NCBI GenBank assembly: GCA_002914845.1
Contig: JXTC01000107.1
Span: 693,123 to 757,122 of the forward strand
Direction of reading: 5' to 3'
DNA: 64,000 nucleotides
DNA from: Trema orientale
Lineage: Eukaryota; Streptophyta; Magnoliopsida; Rosales; Cannabaceae
The notes under the pieces were generated by a model that ran no database searches, was not told where the DNA came from, and was given only the letters and a program-made list of their open reading frames with translations. Position 1 is the first letter of the stretch. Each line of letters begins with the position of its first letter. Of the stretch, positions 13,575 through 26,315 are shown in pieces. The position numbers were made by a program, and so were the translations under genes.

Positions 13575-14545
13575 GTGTAAATAGTACCACTGATCCCTAA
13601 CGTATTTACTATTTTAGCATATTGGTCTTCAACATTTTCTTTTGGCATTTAAGTATCTAACAATCGCTTTTTAGCACCGTCATTTTTTTTAGCATATTCC
13701 ATCTAAGATTATATTAAAATTCAACTAACGAAGAGACATTTTGCTCCATTGATCCCTATTGTTTAAATTGTTTAGCAATTTGACCTCTAGTTTTTTTTAT
13801 TTTTAGCGTTCATATTTCTGATGAACAATATTGCATCCACTAATCATATGGAATAAAAAAAATACAAACATTTTCTCATTCTTGATAAAATTGCAATAAG
13901 ATTCTCTAAAAATAAAATATAATCATAATAAAATCGCTTGACAAAAAGAAAAGAAAAAATTTATAAAATTCCTAGGCTTAATTCTATTACATTTTACATG
14001 TAAAAGATTAGTTATTTTTTAGAATAATAAAATTATAACAATCTATAAAAGTTTTCAGGCTTATTTGCTATATTGTTTAGGTAATAATTACTTAATTTTT
14101 TTTTAGAGTAACCACTCATAATTAAATGAAAGCTTAACAAACATAGTTAATTTTTAATCAAATTTGACTAGTAGAAAAAAGATATATATGAAATCTTTTT
14201 AGTTTTAAAAATATTTTTAGAAAAAAAGTGTAAGTGAGAAAGGTTGAGAACTAATATGCCAAAGAATAATGCTTGAAATTCCAGCTATTATACCAATTAA
14301 TTTTTAATACTAACATACGTGGTATATGAGTTATTTCTATTTATTTGGTGGTAACGTTTAATCTATTTGTGGAAAGTTTTAATACACCAATTAATAGTGA
14401 CTACTTATATACCATACACCAATTAAATGGTAACAGCTCACATACTACATGTGTTGGTATAAAAAATTTGGTACAATAATTAGGACCCTAACATTTTCCT
14501 ACGTGAAAATAGTAATATGTTAGGGACCAATGATGTCATTTACCC
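13575..14545. mobile_element. Long-TIR MULE-like element, copy 1
   Basis: The left end reads GTGTAAATAGTACCACTGAT and the right end, reverse-complemented, reads GGGTAAATGACATCATTGGT. The flanks ATTTAAAAT and ATTTAGAAA agree at 7 of 9 positions, consistent with a decayed 9-bp duplication. Internal words such as TGGCATTTAAGT and CATATTCCATCTAAGATT are shared with the element at 55630-56556, so both belong to one family. Another MITE is nested near its right end. Confidence 0.6.
14285..14482. repeat. GGTACAAAAATT-type MITE, nested copy
   Basis: Inverted arms (ATACCAATTAATTTTTAATA... and ...TGTTGGTATAAAAAATTTGG) with a shared core CACATACTACRTGTGTTG also present at 32603-32780. It lies inside the larger element 13575-14545. 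Boundaries are approximate. Confidence 0.5.
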
Positions 14546-16194
14546 ATTTAGAAACAAGAATAACGTAATATGAGTATGGATTGCTTTTTTTTTTTTTTTT
14601 GAATAAATTTTTCGAAATATGGACAGAAAGGTGCAAATTTTTTGAATTTCAGATTGTAAAGATTTTTTTTTTTTTTTTTGCATAGATCAAAATATAAAAT
14701 TTAAATTGTAGAAAGACCCAATTTCAAATTTAATTTTTTTTAATTATTTTTCTGGCTTGCAATTAACCCAATTAGATTTACATGATCAATCTTAACTAGA
14801 CTCAGATTTATTAACCTAAAAACCTTTACAATCAAACGTACGTAGTAACTAGTAACAATTACTCAATTTTGTGCATTAATTAATTGTTTGTTGAATATAA
14901 CATAATTTTAATCCTAGCAAGAATAAAGTGCAAAATCCAAATTCAGGGAATAATAAACTTAATTGGAAAGACTTTGTTTTTGTATATAATGTAAATGTGG
15001 TGGATCCGTATTGTGTCAGTATTCATCATATCTTGCCTACAACTCACGTGTTCAAAATTAGTTGTTCAAAGGTGATCGTTATATCAATTTCGCTTGTTCT
15101 TTTCTGCATAAGCATATACATAAAGTGTTAATTTATATGAAATAAACAATTAAAAATAAATTCAAAATCTCGAATTATATGATTCACTAGCTAGCTAGCT
15201 AGATGTTCTAGTTATATCCGGAAGCATAATGATGAGCGTATGCATCAAATAAAACCAACATTAAATGACTACTTAATTTATCAAACAAAAGGGAGACGCT
15301 TCCCTATCAACCAAGTTCTTAAAATAAATAAATGAAACAAAAAAAATTTAAAGAAAAAGGATGCCTTGACAATTTTTTTTTATTTTTTTTGGGGAAGAGG
15401 GGAGGGGGGTTGGTGTCTACTGTCTAATATTTGTTCTGATCATTAGCTGATGTGTTTCACATTAGTTTAGAATTTTATTTTTTAGAGGGAACACATTAGT
15501 TTAGAATTAATATCTATTGTTTATTAGACTATAGAGGCTTGCCAATATAGCGATTAAATCTTTAGGTTGGAATATATTATATGTTGGTATATTTCATTCC
15601 ATTCGTGGTCACAAAACTGTTAAAATTGTCCCCTCTCACCCTCCCCCTTCCCATTTTCATTTTTTATTTTTTTCTAACAGGGTTCTAATAATCGGTCAAT
15701 TAGCCCAATACAACATTATTATTATTATTATTACTATTTTCCTTGAGGGACAGTAGTGTAACATTTGTTAGCTATCCTATTGAACTTTTTTTTTTTTTAA
15801 TTAACTTTTCTTTAGTTTTTATTTTGAGATTGAAGTATAGGATCTATATGAGACGAAAATTTCCGCAATTCAATCATTGCTTCTGCTCGTGTGATGTGGG
15901 ACATCTGAAAGGCACCGATCTTATTCATTTGTATTTATTTATTTTAAATAAGTAAATAACAGAAGAAGAAAGAAAAGAAAAGAAAGGGAACGATGTCATC
16001 AGTCATCACCAACTTGATAATTGAGGGTTATGCGTGAATCACATGCACATGCTTTTCCGTTCACTAGATTTTTCTTAGGCTCCAACTTGACCCCTTGTGA
16101 AATTATGAATGTCTCATTATTAGGGTAGACCCCTTGGTGGTGTCAATTAAAATATTATAAGATGTGTTCTTTTCCTTTTATTTTTATTTTTTTG
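14546..16194. other. Intergenic, no gene recognised
   Basis: AT-rich sequence with poly-T runs, a GCTAGCTAGCTAG tract near 15188 and a short TAT microsatellite near 15715. Open frames here are short and unlike known proteins. Confidence 0.5.
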
Positions 16195-17265
16195 GGGTTT
16201 AATCATTATACCAAAATATTCTGAAATTTGATTTTTCTGAAAAAAAAAACCTTATTTTTTAGTTTTACAAAATAATACCCGACATTTGAAATCTCTCCAA
16301 AACTATACCTTGTGATGCCCAATTTAATGCTTCTAGACGTAAATGCCTCTCTTGACTGATTTAAAAATATTTTAATTTTTACTAAAAATAAAATAAGATA
16401 AAAATTTTATTTAAAAAAGAAAAAAAAAATTCTCTCTCTAACCTCACGTTTTACTTACCCTCCCTCGAAACCCCGAATCATCCCAACATCAAGGAGCTCG
16501 AATTCTCTTCCTTAAATATAGGGTTTACTCGACTCCATCAGTAACTATGGGGCCATATCCGAACAGTGCCAATGGCAGTGGCAGCGGCAACGTTTCCGGG
16601 AACGAGTTCACCGTCAATTAAGGTCTCGGCCAAAGACCCCAAGAAGAAGGACGATAATAATTAACGAAGAAGATTACTATTAGTAATATTCACTCTCAAT
16701 TTCTGCTGGGGTTTGATTCATTGTATCTATTTGGTTGCTAAGAACATTTAGGAAGCTAGAAAATTTTCGGTGAATGATACTTAGTTGGCGAGCGCTTATT
16801 GAAAGTCCATGACTTTGATTGCCAAAAGTAATTCAATATGTAATGCTTGAGTTTATATTTTGTGGTGGTGAAAAAGGAAATTGTTGTCAGAGGTGGAGTA
16901 GCTAAAATGGATTCAAGGCAATATAACTTTGAGGGTCTAGATTTGATTGTTAAGAAATTTAGGCTATAGTTTTGGTTGGTAAGAAATTTATTTGACCTAA
17001 AGATGGAAGCTTGGGTCTTTTGAAGAGGAGAGAGAAAGAAGTTAGACTGTGAGAGAGGGAATGATCAATGGTGTGAGAGAGGGGTAAAAGAGTCTTATCA
17101 CTATTAAAATTACTGTGTAGCGTACTAGGTAGATTTCTGCAAAAATTTCAAATATCAAACTATTATTTTACAAAATTCAAAAATAAAGATACTTTTTTGC
17201 CAAAAAATAAATAATAAAAACCAAATTTTAGAGTATTTTCGCGTTATTAACTTTTTTTTTAAAAT
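16195..17265. mobile_element. Pack-MULE-like element carrying a gene fragment
   Basis: The ends form inverted repeats of about 110 bp. The left arm contains TTTTACAAAATAATACCCGA and ATTTGAAAT; the right arm, reverse-complemented, contains TTTTGTAAAATAATAGTTTG and ATTTGAAAT. Between the arms, about 16440-17100 is less AT-rich and looks like a transduplicated gene 5' end (leader, coding start, intron). Target duplications were not clear because both flanks are T-runs, so Pack-MULE is an inference from structure and from the other MULE-type elements nearby. Confidence 0.55.
16547..16662 (+). pseudogene. Captured first exon of a probable 26S proteasome RPN1 gene, broken
   Basis: An ATG at 16547 opens a Gly/Ser/Asn-rich frame that stops after about 24 codons at an apparent 4-bp TTAA insertion. 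In a shifted frame the sequence continues as VSAKDPKKKD, which resembles the N-terminal KVxxKDPKKKDEKKDED segment of plant RPN1 (26S proteasome non-ATPase subunit 2). The donor-like TAGTAATATTCACTC follows and then intron-like sequence. With stops and frame breaks it cannot encode RPN1. The identification rests on a short stretch recalled from the family, so it is moderate. What is firm is that a coding-like, GC-richer exon lies inside an inverted-repeat element. Confidence 0.5.
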
Positions 17266-18338
17266 GATGTTATCAATTTTTAAATGATGATATCAATTAC
17301 AAAGTTGAGAGTAGGCAGGTCTTTCTTTATTTTTTCTAAATAAAAAAAAAATTGTTCGAAGATTTGTAGAAGATCTTAGAAATTCCATCCAGTGCCCCGC
17401 ATAGAAAGCTTGAGATACAAGCTAGGTAAGTTTTACTTATTTCACTTTTCTTATTCGAAGATTTGTAGAGATCGTGGCTAACATATATACATAATTCTTG
17501 CAAGATTATTATTGTTGGCTTGGCGGAGCCAGTAGGGGGCGAATTGACGCCCTCAACTTTTTTCTTTTTTAATTTTAGGTGTGTTGTTTGTTCGAAAATT
17601 TCAATTATGCGGTTACTTACTCCTCTAAATTTTTTAAATTTATAATTTTTACATGCATTTTTAAAAATATTAAAGTTATACCGCTACTTGATAAGTAAAG
17701 TTCTAATAGCTACATCATTCTTTATGTTGAGAAAAAATATATATATTCGTTTTTTAACTCTTCAAAAAATTTTGGACCTAATTAAATTAGTTTTAACAAC
17801 TTAATTAAATTCAACTAAACTCATTCATAAAGAGAGAAAAAATGCAAACATAAAAAATTAGGAAAAATTAAGGAGAAAAGAGTTTTAAAAAAAACAAAAA
17901 TTCTATGCCTAATTAGCAATTTTGCCCTCCCTAAAAAAAAATATTTCTGGCTCTGCCATTAGACTTAGTGTGATGATATTCTCAAGGCACTGCTACTGTC
18001 TAACTTAGTAACATTGAAGATCTATTATAAAACATAAATATATGTCGAACCCATTCTTTTTCCTTTCAAGTGTTTAAGGCTATATTTTGGTAGCCCATAT
18101 TATATTTTGTTAGGTGTATTGTTTCAGCTTGTAATATCATAATAGAGTACGAAGTTTGATTTTGCATTTGTTATAAGACATGTACGAATGTAAATTAAAG
18201 AGTTCCCTGTATCCATGTTCTCTAGTTACTTTTCCTCTCTTCATTCTCTATTAGAGAGAGAGAGTAGTTTATAAGAGATAACAGGGTTAAGAAGAGAAAA
18301 AAATCATAAGTTGGAACAAATGGAAAGATGTATAACTT
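17266..18338. other. Intergenic, no gene recognised
   Basis: AT-rich spacer with no exon chain, downstream of the MFP2 3' duplication. Nothing else could be delimited. Confidence 0.5.
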
Positions 18339-18442
18339 AAGAGTGAGTGAGAGAATTAAGAATATACCCACAAAAATTAACAGATTTATAACTTATGAGT
18401 GAGTGAGAGAATTAAGAATACCCACAAAAATTAACATGATAC
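18339..18442. repeat. Two tandem copies of a ~55-bp unit
   Basis: Two near-identical stretches, each containing GAGTGAGTGAGAGAATTAAG followed by ACCCACAAAAATTAAC. A third, diverged copy is at 19695-19735 in the proximal MFP2 3' duplicate. Confidence 0.75.
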
Positions 18443-19394
18443 AAATGCAATACAATAAAATGTACATGTGTTTAATATATTAGCTAAAACATTGTTTATC
18501 ATATCACTTCTATGAATCATATAAAGTTATACAATACAAGATCACTCCTAAACACAAATATTATCTTAAAATAACACAAAATAATGTACCAAATATACGC
18601 AATAAGGGAGACTTCCTAAAAGCTATCAAGTAGAATAATATTATGGGACACTAATAGTATCCAACACTATCTAATGTCTCAGTATATTATCAGGTAATTC
18701 TCCATAAGCATGAAATACGTATAAGGGAACAAACAAACAATAGAGTAGGGATAGGTGAATAGTGAATTAGGTGGCTCCTGCATTGCATCTCAGCTAGCCA
18801 TTACTTATCCAATGGCAACCGTAAGAAAACAACAATAATAACAAAAGACAAAACCAAGAGTACAAGGGTTGAGTTTATCAAGGTGAGGTGAGCCACTTAA
18901 GGACACCTACATACATTCCCATTCAGATTTCTTGATATGTCTCCAAATAAGCATCGTTAAAAAAGGAAAAGAAAATAATCCTTATTATTCTATTCAAGGG
19001 GAAAACATTAAAACGTGACGTAAGTCACTAGTAGTGGAGACAAATGACATACATGTATCCCTCAATAATTCCTATATAGAGGGCTTGATTGAACTATTAC
19101 TTTGTTACTCTTTTTTTCACATACTCAAATCTCCCAACTTTATGCATTATTAAGCTCTTGCTGAACAACTGTCTAACACTAGGAAAGGAGCAGACATAAA
19201 ACGATGCATTTAAAATGACATATATAGACTCAAAACGAGCTTTGTGACATTGACGGTTGCGTTCTCCTATAGCCCAGATTTTGCTTGATCCACCGGAGCA
19301 CTCTGCAAGGGAAACATCGAAGGCGTAGTTAGGAGTTGGATTTTAGAGAGAATAATTGTTTGAAAGCATGGAAAATAGTTGACTAATCGGTACC
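18395..19394 (-). repeat. Distal copy of the duplicated MFP2 3' end
   Basis: This segment is a diverged copy of 19680-20547. Shared landmarks in the same order include AGTGAATTAGGTGGCTC, ACATTCCCATTC, GTCACTAGTAGTGGAGACAA, ATGCATTATTAAGCTCTTGC, the MFP2 terminal exon and GAAGGCGTAGTTAGGAGTTG. The two right ends are offset by about 1153 bp. The distal copy carries about 130 bp extra near 18540-18720. It spans the terminal exon, 3' UTR and downstream sequence. Confidence 0.85.
19267..19302 (-). pseudogene. Duplicated terminal exon of MFP2 (SGL ending)
   Basis: On the minus strand a TTGCAG acceptor is followed by 12 codons reading [11 protein letters not shown] and a TAG stop. The functional exon at 20415-20450 reads [11 protein letters not shown] and stops with TAA. 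The frame and acceptor are intact, so it could be an alternative last exon reached by skipping the proximal one. The Arg-to-Gly change removes the basic residue of the PTS1 tripeptide. It may equally be an unused relic; the sequence alone cannot tell. Confidence 0.75.
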
Positions 19395-19679
19395 TTGATA
19401 GAAAAGTTGTCTATAAACTATGTGAGTGGCACTTAATTTAATAAAATATCCTGGTACACTAATTTTAGAGAGGGTAAAGCAATCATTTTAGCTTAAATTA
19501 GTTTTCTTTATGAAAAACACTTTATTTTGCATCCTACGTGTTTTCCTTCCCTCATTTTTTTTTTTTTTATTCCCTCCTATTTTCTTCTTCTCATAGCATT
19601 AGACACCAAATGACTTGTGAGAAAGAATGGTTTTCAGGAGAGAAAAATTCACGAGTCGTCACGATGAGGGGAAAAAAAT

Positions 19680-20547
19680 CATGACTAATATCTCGAGTGA
19701 GTGAGAATTTAGAATACCCACAAAATCAACATAACACAATGTAATAAAATAAAATGCCCTCACGTTCAATATATTAGCTAATACATTATCTACCATATCA
19801 CTTCCATGAATCATATGGCGGAACCTGCTAAAAGCCATTGAGCGTGAATCATGTATAGACTCATAAACTTGGTAACAACGGAGTGAGGATAGGAGCACAG
19901 TGAATTAGGTGGCTCTTGCATTGCATCTTTAGCTGGCCAATAATAATATGCTTGCTATGTACTTCAGATCTGGAGAAAACAACAATGATACTGATAATAA
20001 CAAGAGACGAAACAAAGAGTATACAGGAGTTGAACCGATCAAGGTGCGGTAAGCCACTCAAAGACATCTACGTACATTCCCATTCTGATTTCTTGGTACG
20101 TTGTTAACAAGGAAAAAGAAAAGAATCCTTGTTATTCCATTTAAGGGGAAAACATAACAACATAACCATATGTCACTAGTAGTGGAGACAAATGATATAA
20201 CGGTATCCCTCAATAGTTCCTATATAGATACTTGATTGAACTATGACTTTGTTACTCATTTTGTCACACAATCAAATCTCTCAACTTTATGCATTATTAA
20301 GCTCTTGCTGAACCACTGTTCTAACACTAGGAAAGGAAAAGAGGAAAAACGATGGATTAAAAAAACATATAAGAGACTCGAAACGAGCTTCGTGACATTG
20401 ATGGCTGCGTTCTCTTATAGCCTGGATTTTGCTTGATCCACTGGAGCACTCTGCAAGGGAAATGTCGAAGGCGTAGTTAGGAGTTGGATTTTAGAGGAAA
20501 AATAAAATTTGTTTGAAAGCATGGAAAATAGATGACTAATCAGTACT
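19680..20547 (-). repeat. Proximal copy of the duplicated MFP2 3' end
   Basis: Counterpart of 18395-19394. It contains the in-use terminal exon (20415-20450), the 3' UTR and downstream sequence. Homology with the distal copy stops within intron 17 at about 20547, shortly before exon 17. Confidence 0.85.
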
Positions 20548-23500
20548 TAAAGTGACATATCAATTTGTGTAATATTAGAATGAACAAAATACGGTTCCAG
20601 CTTTCTTACCAGAAGAGCTCCCTTAGCAGCTCTTTCAGCCAAATATGCACACGGCTTGAAGAAATCACCGTAAGTCTTTGACCACTCATCCAATCTCGAA
20701 TAGATGTATTTAGATCCAAGAGAATCAGCCCAGAATATGAGACCACCCCTGATCAAGAAGAAATACAGACTATGTCAGCTATTGCGTGGAGTTTAAGAAG
20801 TTATTTGACTGATCAGGTATGCGTGTTACAAACCTGTATGGTGGGAATCCCATGCCCATGACAGAAGCGATATCGAGGTCTGCTGCTTTGACTGCAATTC
20901 CTTCAGCAAGGACACGGCATGCCTCATTCACCACGGGAAAGAATATCATCTCCACAATATCCTTTTCCGGTAACTTCACTAGCTGTTGTCAGGTTCAATC
21001 CAACGAAAATGAGTGAGGCAGAAAACCAGATATAAAATAATTTGGATGTATATGTGCATTTAGATTACTGTATAATATATAATAGAGAGAGGGAGGCAGA
21101 GAGACCTTAGGGTCAATAGCAACACCAGATATGCTCCTTGACTTCTCAATGTACTTTTTCAATTCAGGATCTGGATTGGCCCTTCGTTTGTCACCATAAC
21201 TATAGAATCCTTTCCGAGTCGTTTCACCTGAAACAGGTGCAAACAGGAAATACTTAAAAGATCTTTCAAGTTTATCAGAAGTTAGTCCACAAGAAAATAT
21301 GTAGCTATCCACAACTTCGCTCTATAAACTTAATTACCTGCTCTCCCATCTTCTTGCATGAGTGGTATAAGCAAGGACTTGTATGTTCTCTCAGGAAAAT
21401 TTTCAATGAATTGCATGCCAGTTGCTATTGCCACACCAAAGCCAACCAGATCAGCCAATCTGCATCATATAAGATAAGATAATATTCGGATTACTTTAAC
21501 AAATCAAATACCTTAAAGACTTGACAAGTGCAAGTGGAAAAATTAATTTCCGGTCTAAAAATTAATAACCTGAATGGGCCCATTGGCATTCCAAATTTGG
21601 TGATTGCTTTATCGATCTGGTAGACATCTGCACCACGCTCAACAAGCAAAAGACCAGCTTGTGTATAAGGGAAGAACATCCGGTTGACAGCAAAGCCTGT
21701 GCAGTTTCCAACCACTACCGGGGTTTTCTTTATCTTCTTTCCGACATCTAGCAAGTCAACTATAATTTGGGGAGATGTCTGGTTCGTACGGACAATTTCC
21801 AAAAGTGGCATGACATGAGCAGGACTGCATCATAAATAACTCAGTAATTGAGTAAAACAATTGAGACAAAAGACAAGTAAACTGCCCACTAGAAAATTAC
21901 CTAAAGAAATGAGCTCCAATAATCCGATCCTTGGATCTTGTCTTCTCCCCAATCAAGTTCAAGTCAATTGTGGAAGTGTTACTGGCAAGTATGCAATGTG
22001 GCGGGCAATATTTTTCAAGATCAGCAAAAATTTGTTGCTTTAAAGAGACCTTCTCAATAACAGCCTGTTTCAAGCATTGAGAAAAACAAATGCTAGGATT
22101 TTATTCCCCAGTCTTGAAATACCATGCACCGAAGAAGTCAAAGGAGAACCAAATTGAAATGATTTTAGAATTACCTCAATGACCATGTCCACATCTTTGA
22201 AGCTCTCATAGTCCAGGGTACCCTTAAGAAGAGAGATGGTTTTGTCAAACTTTTCTTGGGTCATTTTCCCTTTCTTGACACGACTTTGAAGATTAGCTGG
22301 ATGATGGAAATAGTATAAAAGAGAGATATAAATACTATAACATAATAGCTAACAATGACTTTACAAGATACTTAAGCACAACCTAGACATGAATAAATAC
22401 ATTTATTTTCATTGAATCACGACATGGGAATGGTATAACTTGAAAATTACATGCTAACTGATTCAGTGGGCTATAAAATGCTACTATGGATTTCTCTTTT
22501 ATTTTCCCCTTCTGTTACTAATATTTCTCCTACTTCAAAAGTGTATTCATATACATAAATATATATATATATGCATGTATATATATGTGTGTTTGTTAAA
22601 TGGATTTCTAGTCTTACCTTTGACTCTATCAATCCCAGCTTGCAAAAACTTCTCATTTACTTCTTTCAAGATCACAGGATAATTGCTAGTAATCAATGCA
22701 GTTGCTATTCCGGAACCCATTAATCCTCCACCAAGTATAGCAACCTTATTCACTCGTCTTGGCACCAAACCACGATCAGTAATCCCAGGTACCTGGTCAG
22801 AGTCACAAAATGACAAAAATTAGGCAAATGAGTTAAGGCTAAAAATGATACAAACTGAAAAGACCAATACAATAAGCAAATTCAAGAGTGAACAAGTAAC
22901 TAGTCTGCAGAAGAAAAGTGTAATAATATTTCCACTAGGGACTAAGCTAACCACTGAAACGTAATTATCAACACTAAAATAAATAATCAACATACAAATA
23001 CTTCAAAATTAATAATCGTGCAGATTCATAAACTCCTGTATTTGAATACCCATGTCTTAACATAACTCAAAAGTTCAAGCTAATATTTAAGAAATTATAA
23101 TTCACAAGCTAAATAACCGTACAACTTCCAAAACAAATTAACTCATATATATTGAATCAAAAGCCAGTAAAAATTTAGCCTTACAGGATTTGACCAAAGA
23201 CAGAGAGAACTAGAGCCCTAAAGTAGATCAAATATTCCAATACAGAAAAAATTATCAGTGTATTCCAATTTAGTTAGGCATAAAAGGTGAGAGCTTCCTT
23301 GATCTCCTACCTAGCATGTTTATGATCAAACTTCAATAACACTAGCATTTTGAATAATTAACCGTACTTTCCTATAAAATTTCTTACTCCGGTAACCACC
23401 CATAACTAATTTTGCTCAGAGAACTAATGCTCAAAATGAATCCTATTTCTAAATCAATTAAAAATTATGAGATAACATCCTCTATCCAACTTAAAATCCG

Positions 23501-26287
23501 GTTACAGGGGAGTACTAGATGAATGAGTAAACAAAAATTACAACACAAGAAATTGGATATCAAACCTTTGATGTTCCACGTTGAGCAAAGAAGATATGAA
23601 CCAAGCTCTTACAAGTATCAGAATGCAGTAGTCCTTGAAAAGCTTCAGCTTCCTGTCCATTTCAGAATCAGAAACTACATCTCACAATTGCATTCACGAC
23701 AATTTTGAAAGGAAGAAGAAGAATATTCAGAAAGATAAGAACCTTCCAAAGTCCTGCCCTGGGACCCGAAACTACACCCTCCTCAATGACATCAATGCAA
23801 ACCAATGGGTGTTTGAGATTTGGAGCCTGTTTTCGTACTTGTGCTCTTGCAAATTTGAGTATTTCTCTTGCTTCCCCAAGGGGTTCCAACTTGTTAGTCT
23901 TGTGAAGACTAGCAACCCAAGGTTTTCTACGCTCCAGGATCTCTAGGGCCCATTGACGTGCAGTACTTACCAACTCATTAGGTGGAACAAGGGCATCCAC
24001 AAGACCCAAACTAAAAGCTTCTTCCCCTTTAACTGGCTTGGATGTCTACTTGAACACATTTATGATGTTAGTTTGATTTAAACTTACTTAAATGCAAAAA
24101 TTCTTAGATCAGGCGAAAACAAATTGCTAGCCACAACATACCAGCATCATTTCAAGCGACTTTGAGAGACCAACAAGTCGTGGAAGTCGCTGCGTTCCTG
24201 AGCCAATTCAGGAGGATTAGATTGACAAAAGGAAAGAAAAGAACTGCATATCAACATCTTCCTTCTATTTCATGCAATAACAATGTGTAAAGACAGAAAT
24301 TAAATTAATCAGAGTTCCCTATAAACATTATCACCGAAGCCATGTCATTAATGATATCACACCCTGTCCCTTTAACAATATTGTATCACTGAGTATCAAT
24401 TATGATCAGAGCTATTCAAGAAAAATCCAGTCAGTGGAGGAAATAAATGAATATGAACCAGCACCCATCAGTAATAAAGTCCATTATTATGAGATCTGAA
24501 ACATGTCATGAATTTGGGCGAAAGAAACGTATGCTACTGTAGAAATTCCTATGTATCATGTTTTCTACTAAAAGTAATAAAATAATAATCATGTCAATTC
24601 CAATCACAGAGTATGCATACCTCCAAATCCAGGAATTACTCCAAGCTGAAGTTCAGGCAAGCCGAGTTGTGCAGTAGGAGTTGATATCCGTGCATGGCAT
24701 GCCTGAAATGGCAAGTTCAAAATATGAAGACACCTTCAAGAATTCATACATAAAACATTTTGGTAAAATAAATTGCAAGACGTACCATCGCAACCTCTAG
24801 CCCCCCACCTAATGCTAGGCCATCAATGGCAGCAACTGAAGGTTTCCTTGCAGCTGAAAAATAGAGCGAAAATCAACAATTAAGCTTCCAAGTGCTTGTG
24901 AAGAAGAAGAACATAATATACCATAAAGTACCTTCTACAATATCAGTGAGAATCTCCACCGATACGAAACCAGGCCTTGAATGGTCAGCTGCAAAATATA
25001 GAAGAATTTAATCAAATATAAGGCCATGCATAACCAAAAGGTATAACAAACGAAAAATCAGCAGACCCTTTTGTCCCCCTTGCAGACCACCAAAAGCACT
25101 AATGTCAAAGCCACCAGAAAATTTGCCATTTGCACCTGCTCCAACAATACAAAGAATTAGCATCAGATCTCAACTGACGCACCGAGGGTGATAAATTACA
25201 TTGAGCTTGGCATACTAACCCGTAATGACAATTGCTTTAACATCATTTCTTTGTAAGGCCTGCTCATAATTTTCTTTTAAACTGTATAATACTGTGAGAG
25301 AAAGAAAAAGAATTATGTTAATGACAAAACTACCAAACCTTTTCCAAGAAAATAAGAACTAGATAAACTTTCACACAATTTTTGACAACTGGAAAACCTA
25401 AAGAGATTGCCAGGCACCTCCAAGTTCTGGGAAAATGTTAAAATTAAGGAATAAATCGCAGGCGGGACAGGTTCTGTTAGACTATATTTGATTTTGACTC
25501 TAATAAGCACCATTGAATCGATGCTTAAACCAAAAATATTAAAGCAATTCCTCAATAGCTAAGATCATAATGAAAATTTTTCCTCCAAATTTTGGCTTCT
25601 TGTTGTGGCTCAGCTTAGCCATTTACTGATCTTATCAACTAAGAATTTCTAAACCAATGGCATTACTTATTAGTTTGAAAAATTAAATCGCATTACGAAA
25701 CTGATATACTAAGATCAATCACCATTACTTACATCACATAATTACACTAACGCAGGTTTTGACAAGGAATTTTTCCCCATTATATTCACTCTCAATCATC
25801 TTTTGGGACCTCAGAATTTCAACAAAAATTAAACACAATCACATTCGAAAGAAGGCTACAATCACTTCAGTAGACTTGGATAATGCAAGATTATCAAACT
25901 CAATCTCAAAACCACTTTATTGAAAGTTACACGAAATTCAATTCAACTACGGAACACAACCCCCCACCCCCCCCCAAAAAAAAAAAAAAAAAAACAGAAC
26001 ACCCATAGACAAATTCCAATATCTTCACACAAGACGAGATAACCTTGGATCAAAATAGGACTATAAAGACGAAATCTACAACCCCATCAAACAAAAACAC
26101 AAAATGAAGCCTAAGAAACGAAATGGGCACGTCCAAATATATAATAAGATCATACTGAATAAAGGAAAAAAAAAAAAAAGATACCATCAAAGGAGAGTGA
26201 ATTGACTGGAGGGTTGATGATGGTGATCAAAGCCACCCCATCAGCTCCGATCTCCAAGACAGTCCGACCCTTTGCGTTGCTACCCAT
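20415..26287 (-). CDS. MFP2: Peroxisomal fatty acid beta-oxidation multifunctional protein MFP2
   Basis: 726-aa enzyme: 2-trans-enoyl-CoA hydratase and L-3-hydroxyacyl-CoA dehydrogenase, in plants also isomerase and epimerase, acting in glyoxysomes on fatty acids of seed oil. Eighteen exons, minus strand: 26287-26185, 25291-25220, 25135-25067, 24988-24932, 24853-24786, 24702-24621, 24197-24142, 24045-23743, 23652-23566, 22792-22618, 22296-22175, 22064-21901, 21824-21570, 21459-21338, 21227-21106, 20982-20834, 20748-20610, 20450-20415. All are GT-AG and sum to 727 codons. Visible signatures: hydratase glutamates E120 (GGGLEVAMA) and E140 (GLPELQLG); NAD-binding GGGLMG at 320-325; dehydrogenase dyad H450/E462 (GAHFFSP... 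PLLEIVRT); C-terminal PTS1 SRL. The sequence is clearly closer to Arabidopsis MFP2 (725 aa) than to AIM1. The 5' leader is a GA-repeat. The terminal exon is tandemly duplicated downstream. Confidence 0.96.
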
Positions 26288-26294
26288 CTCTTAG

Positions 26295-26315
26295 TCTCTC
26301 TCTCTCTCTCTCTCT
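26295..26315. repeat. (TC)n tract in the MFP2 5' leader
   Basis: About 10 TC dinucleotides on the plus strand (GA on the coding strand), just upstream of the MFP2 ATG at 26287. GA-rich leaders are common in plant genes and may bind GAGA-type BPC factors; that role is inference. Confidence 0.8.

Noticed and set aside
22556..22585. TA-rich block considered as a promoter element
   Set aside because: It is an AT microsatellite inside MFP2 intron 10, not upstream of a transcript.
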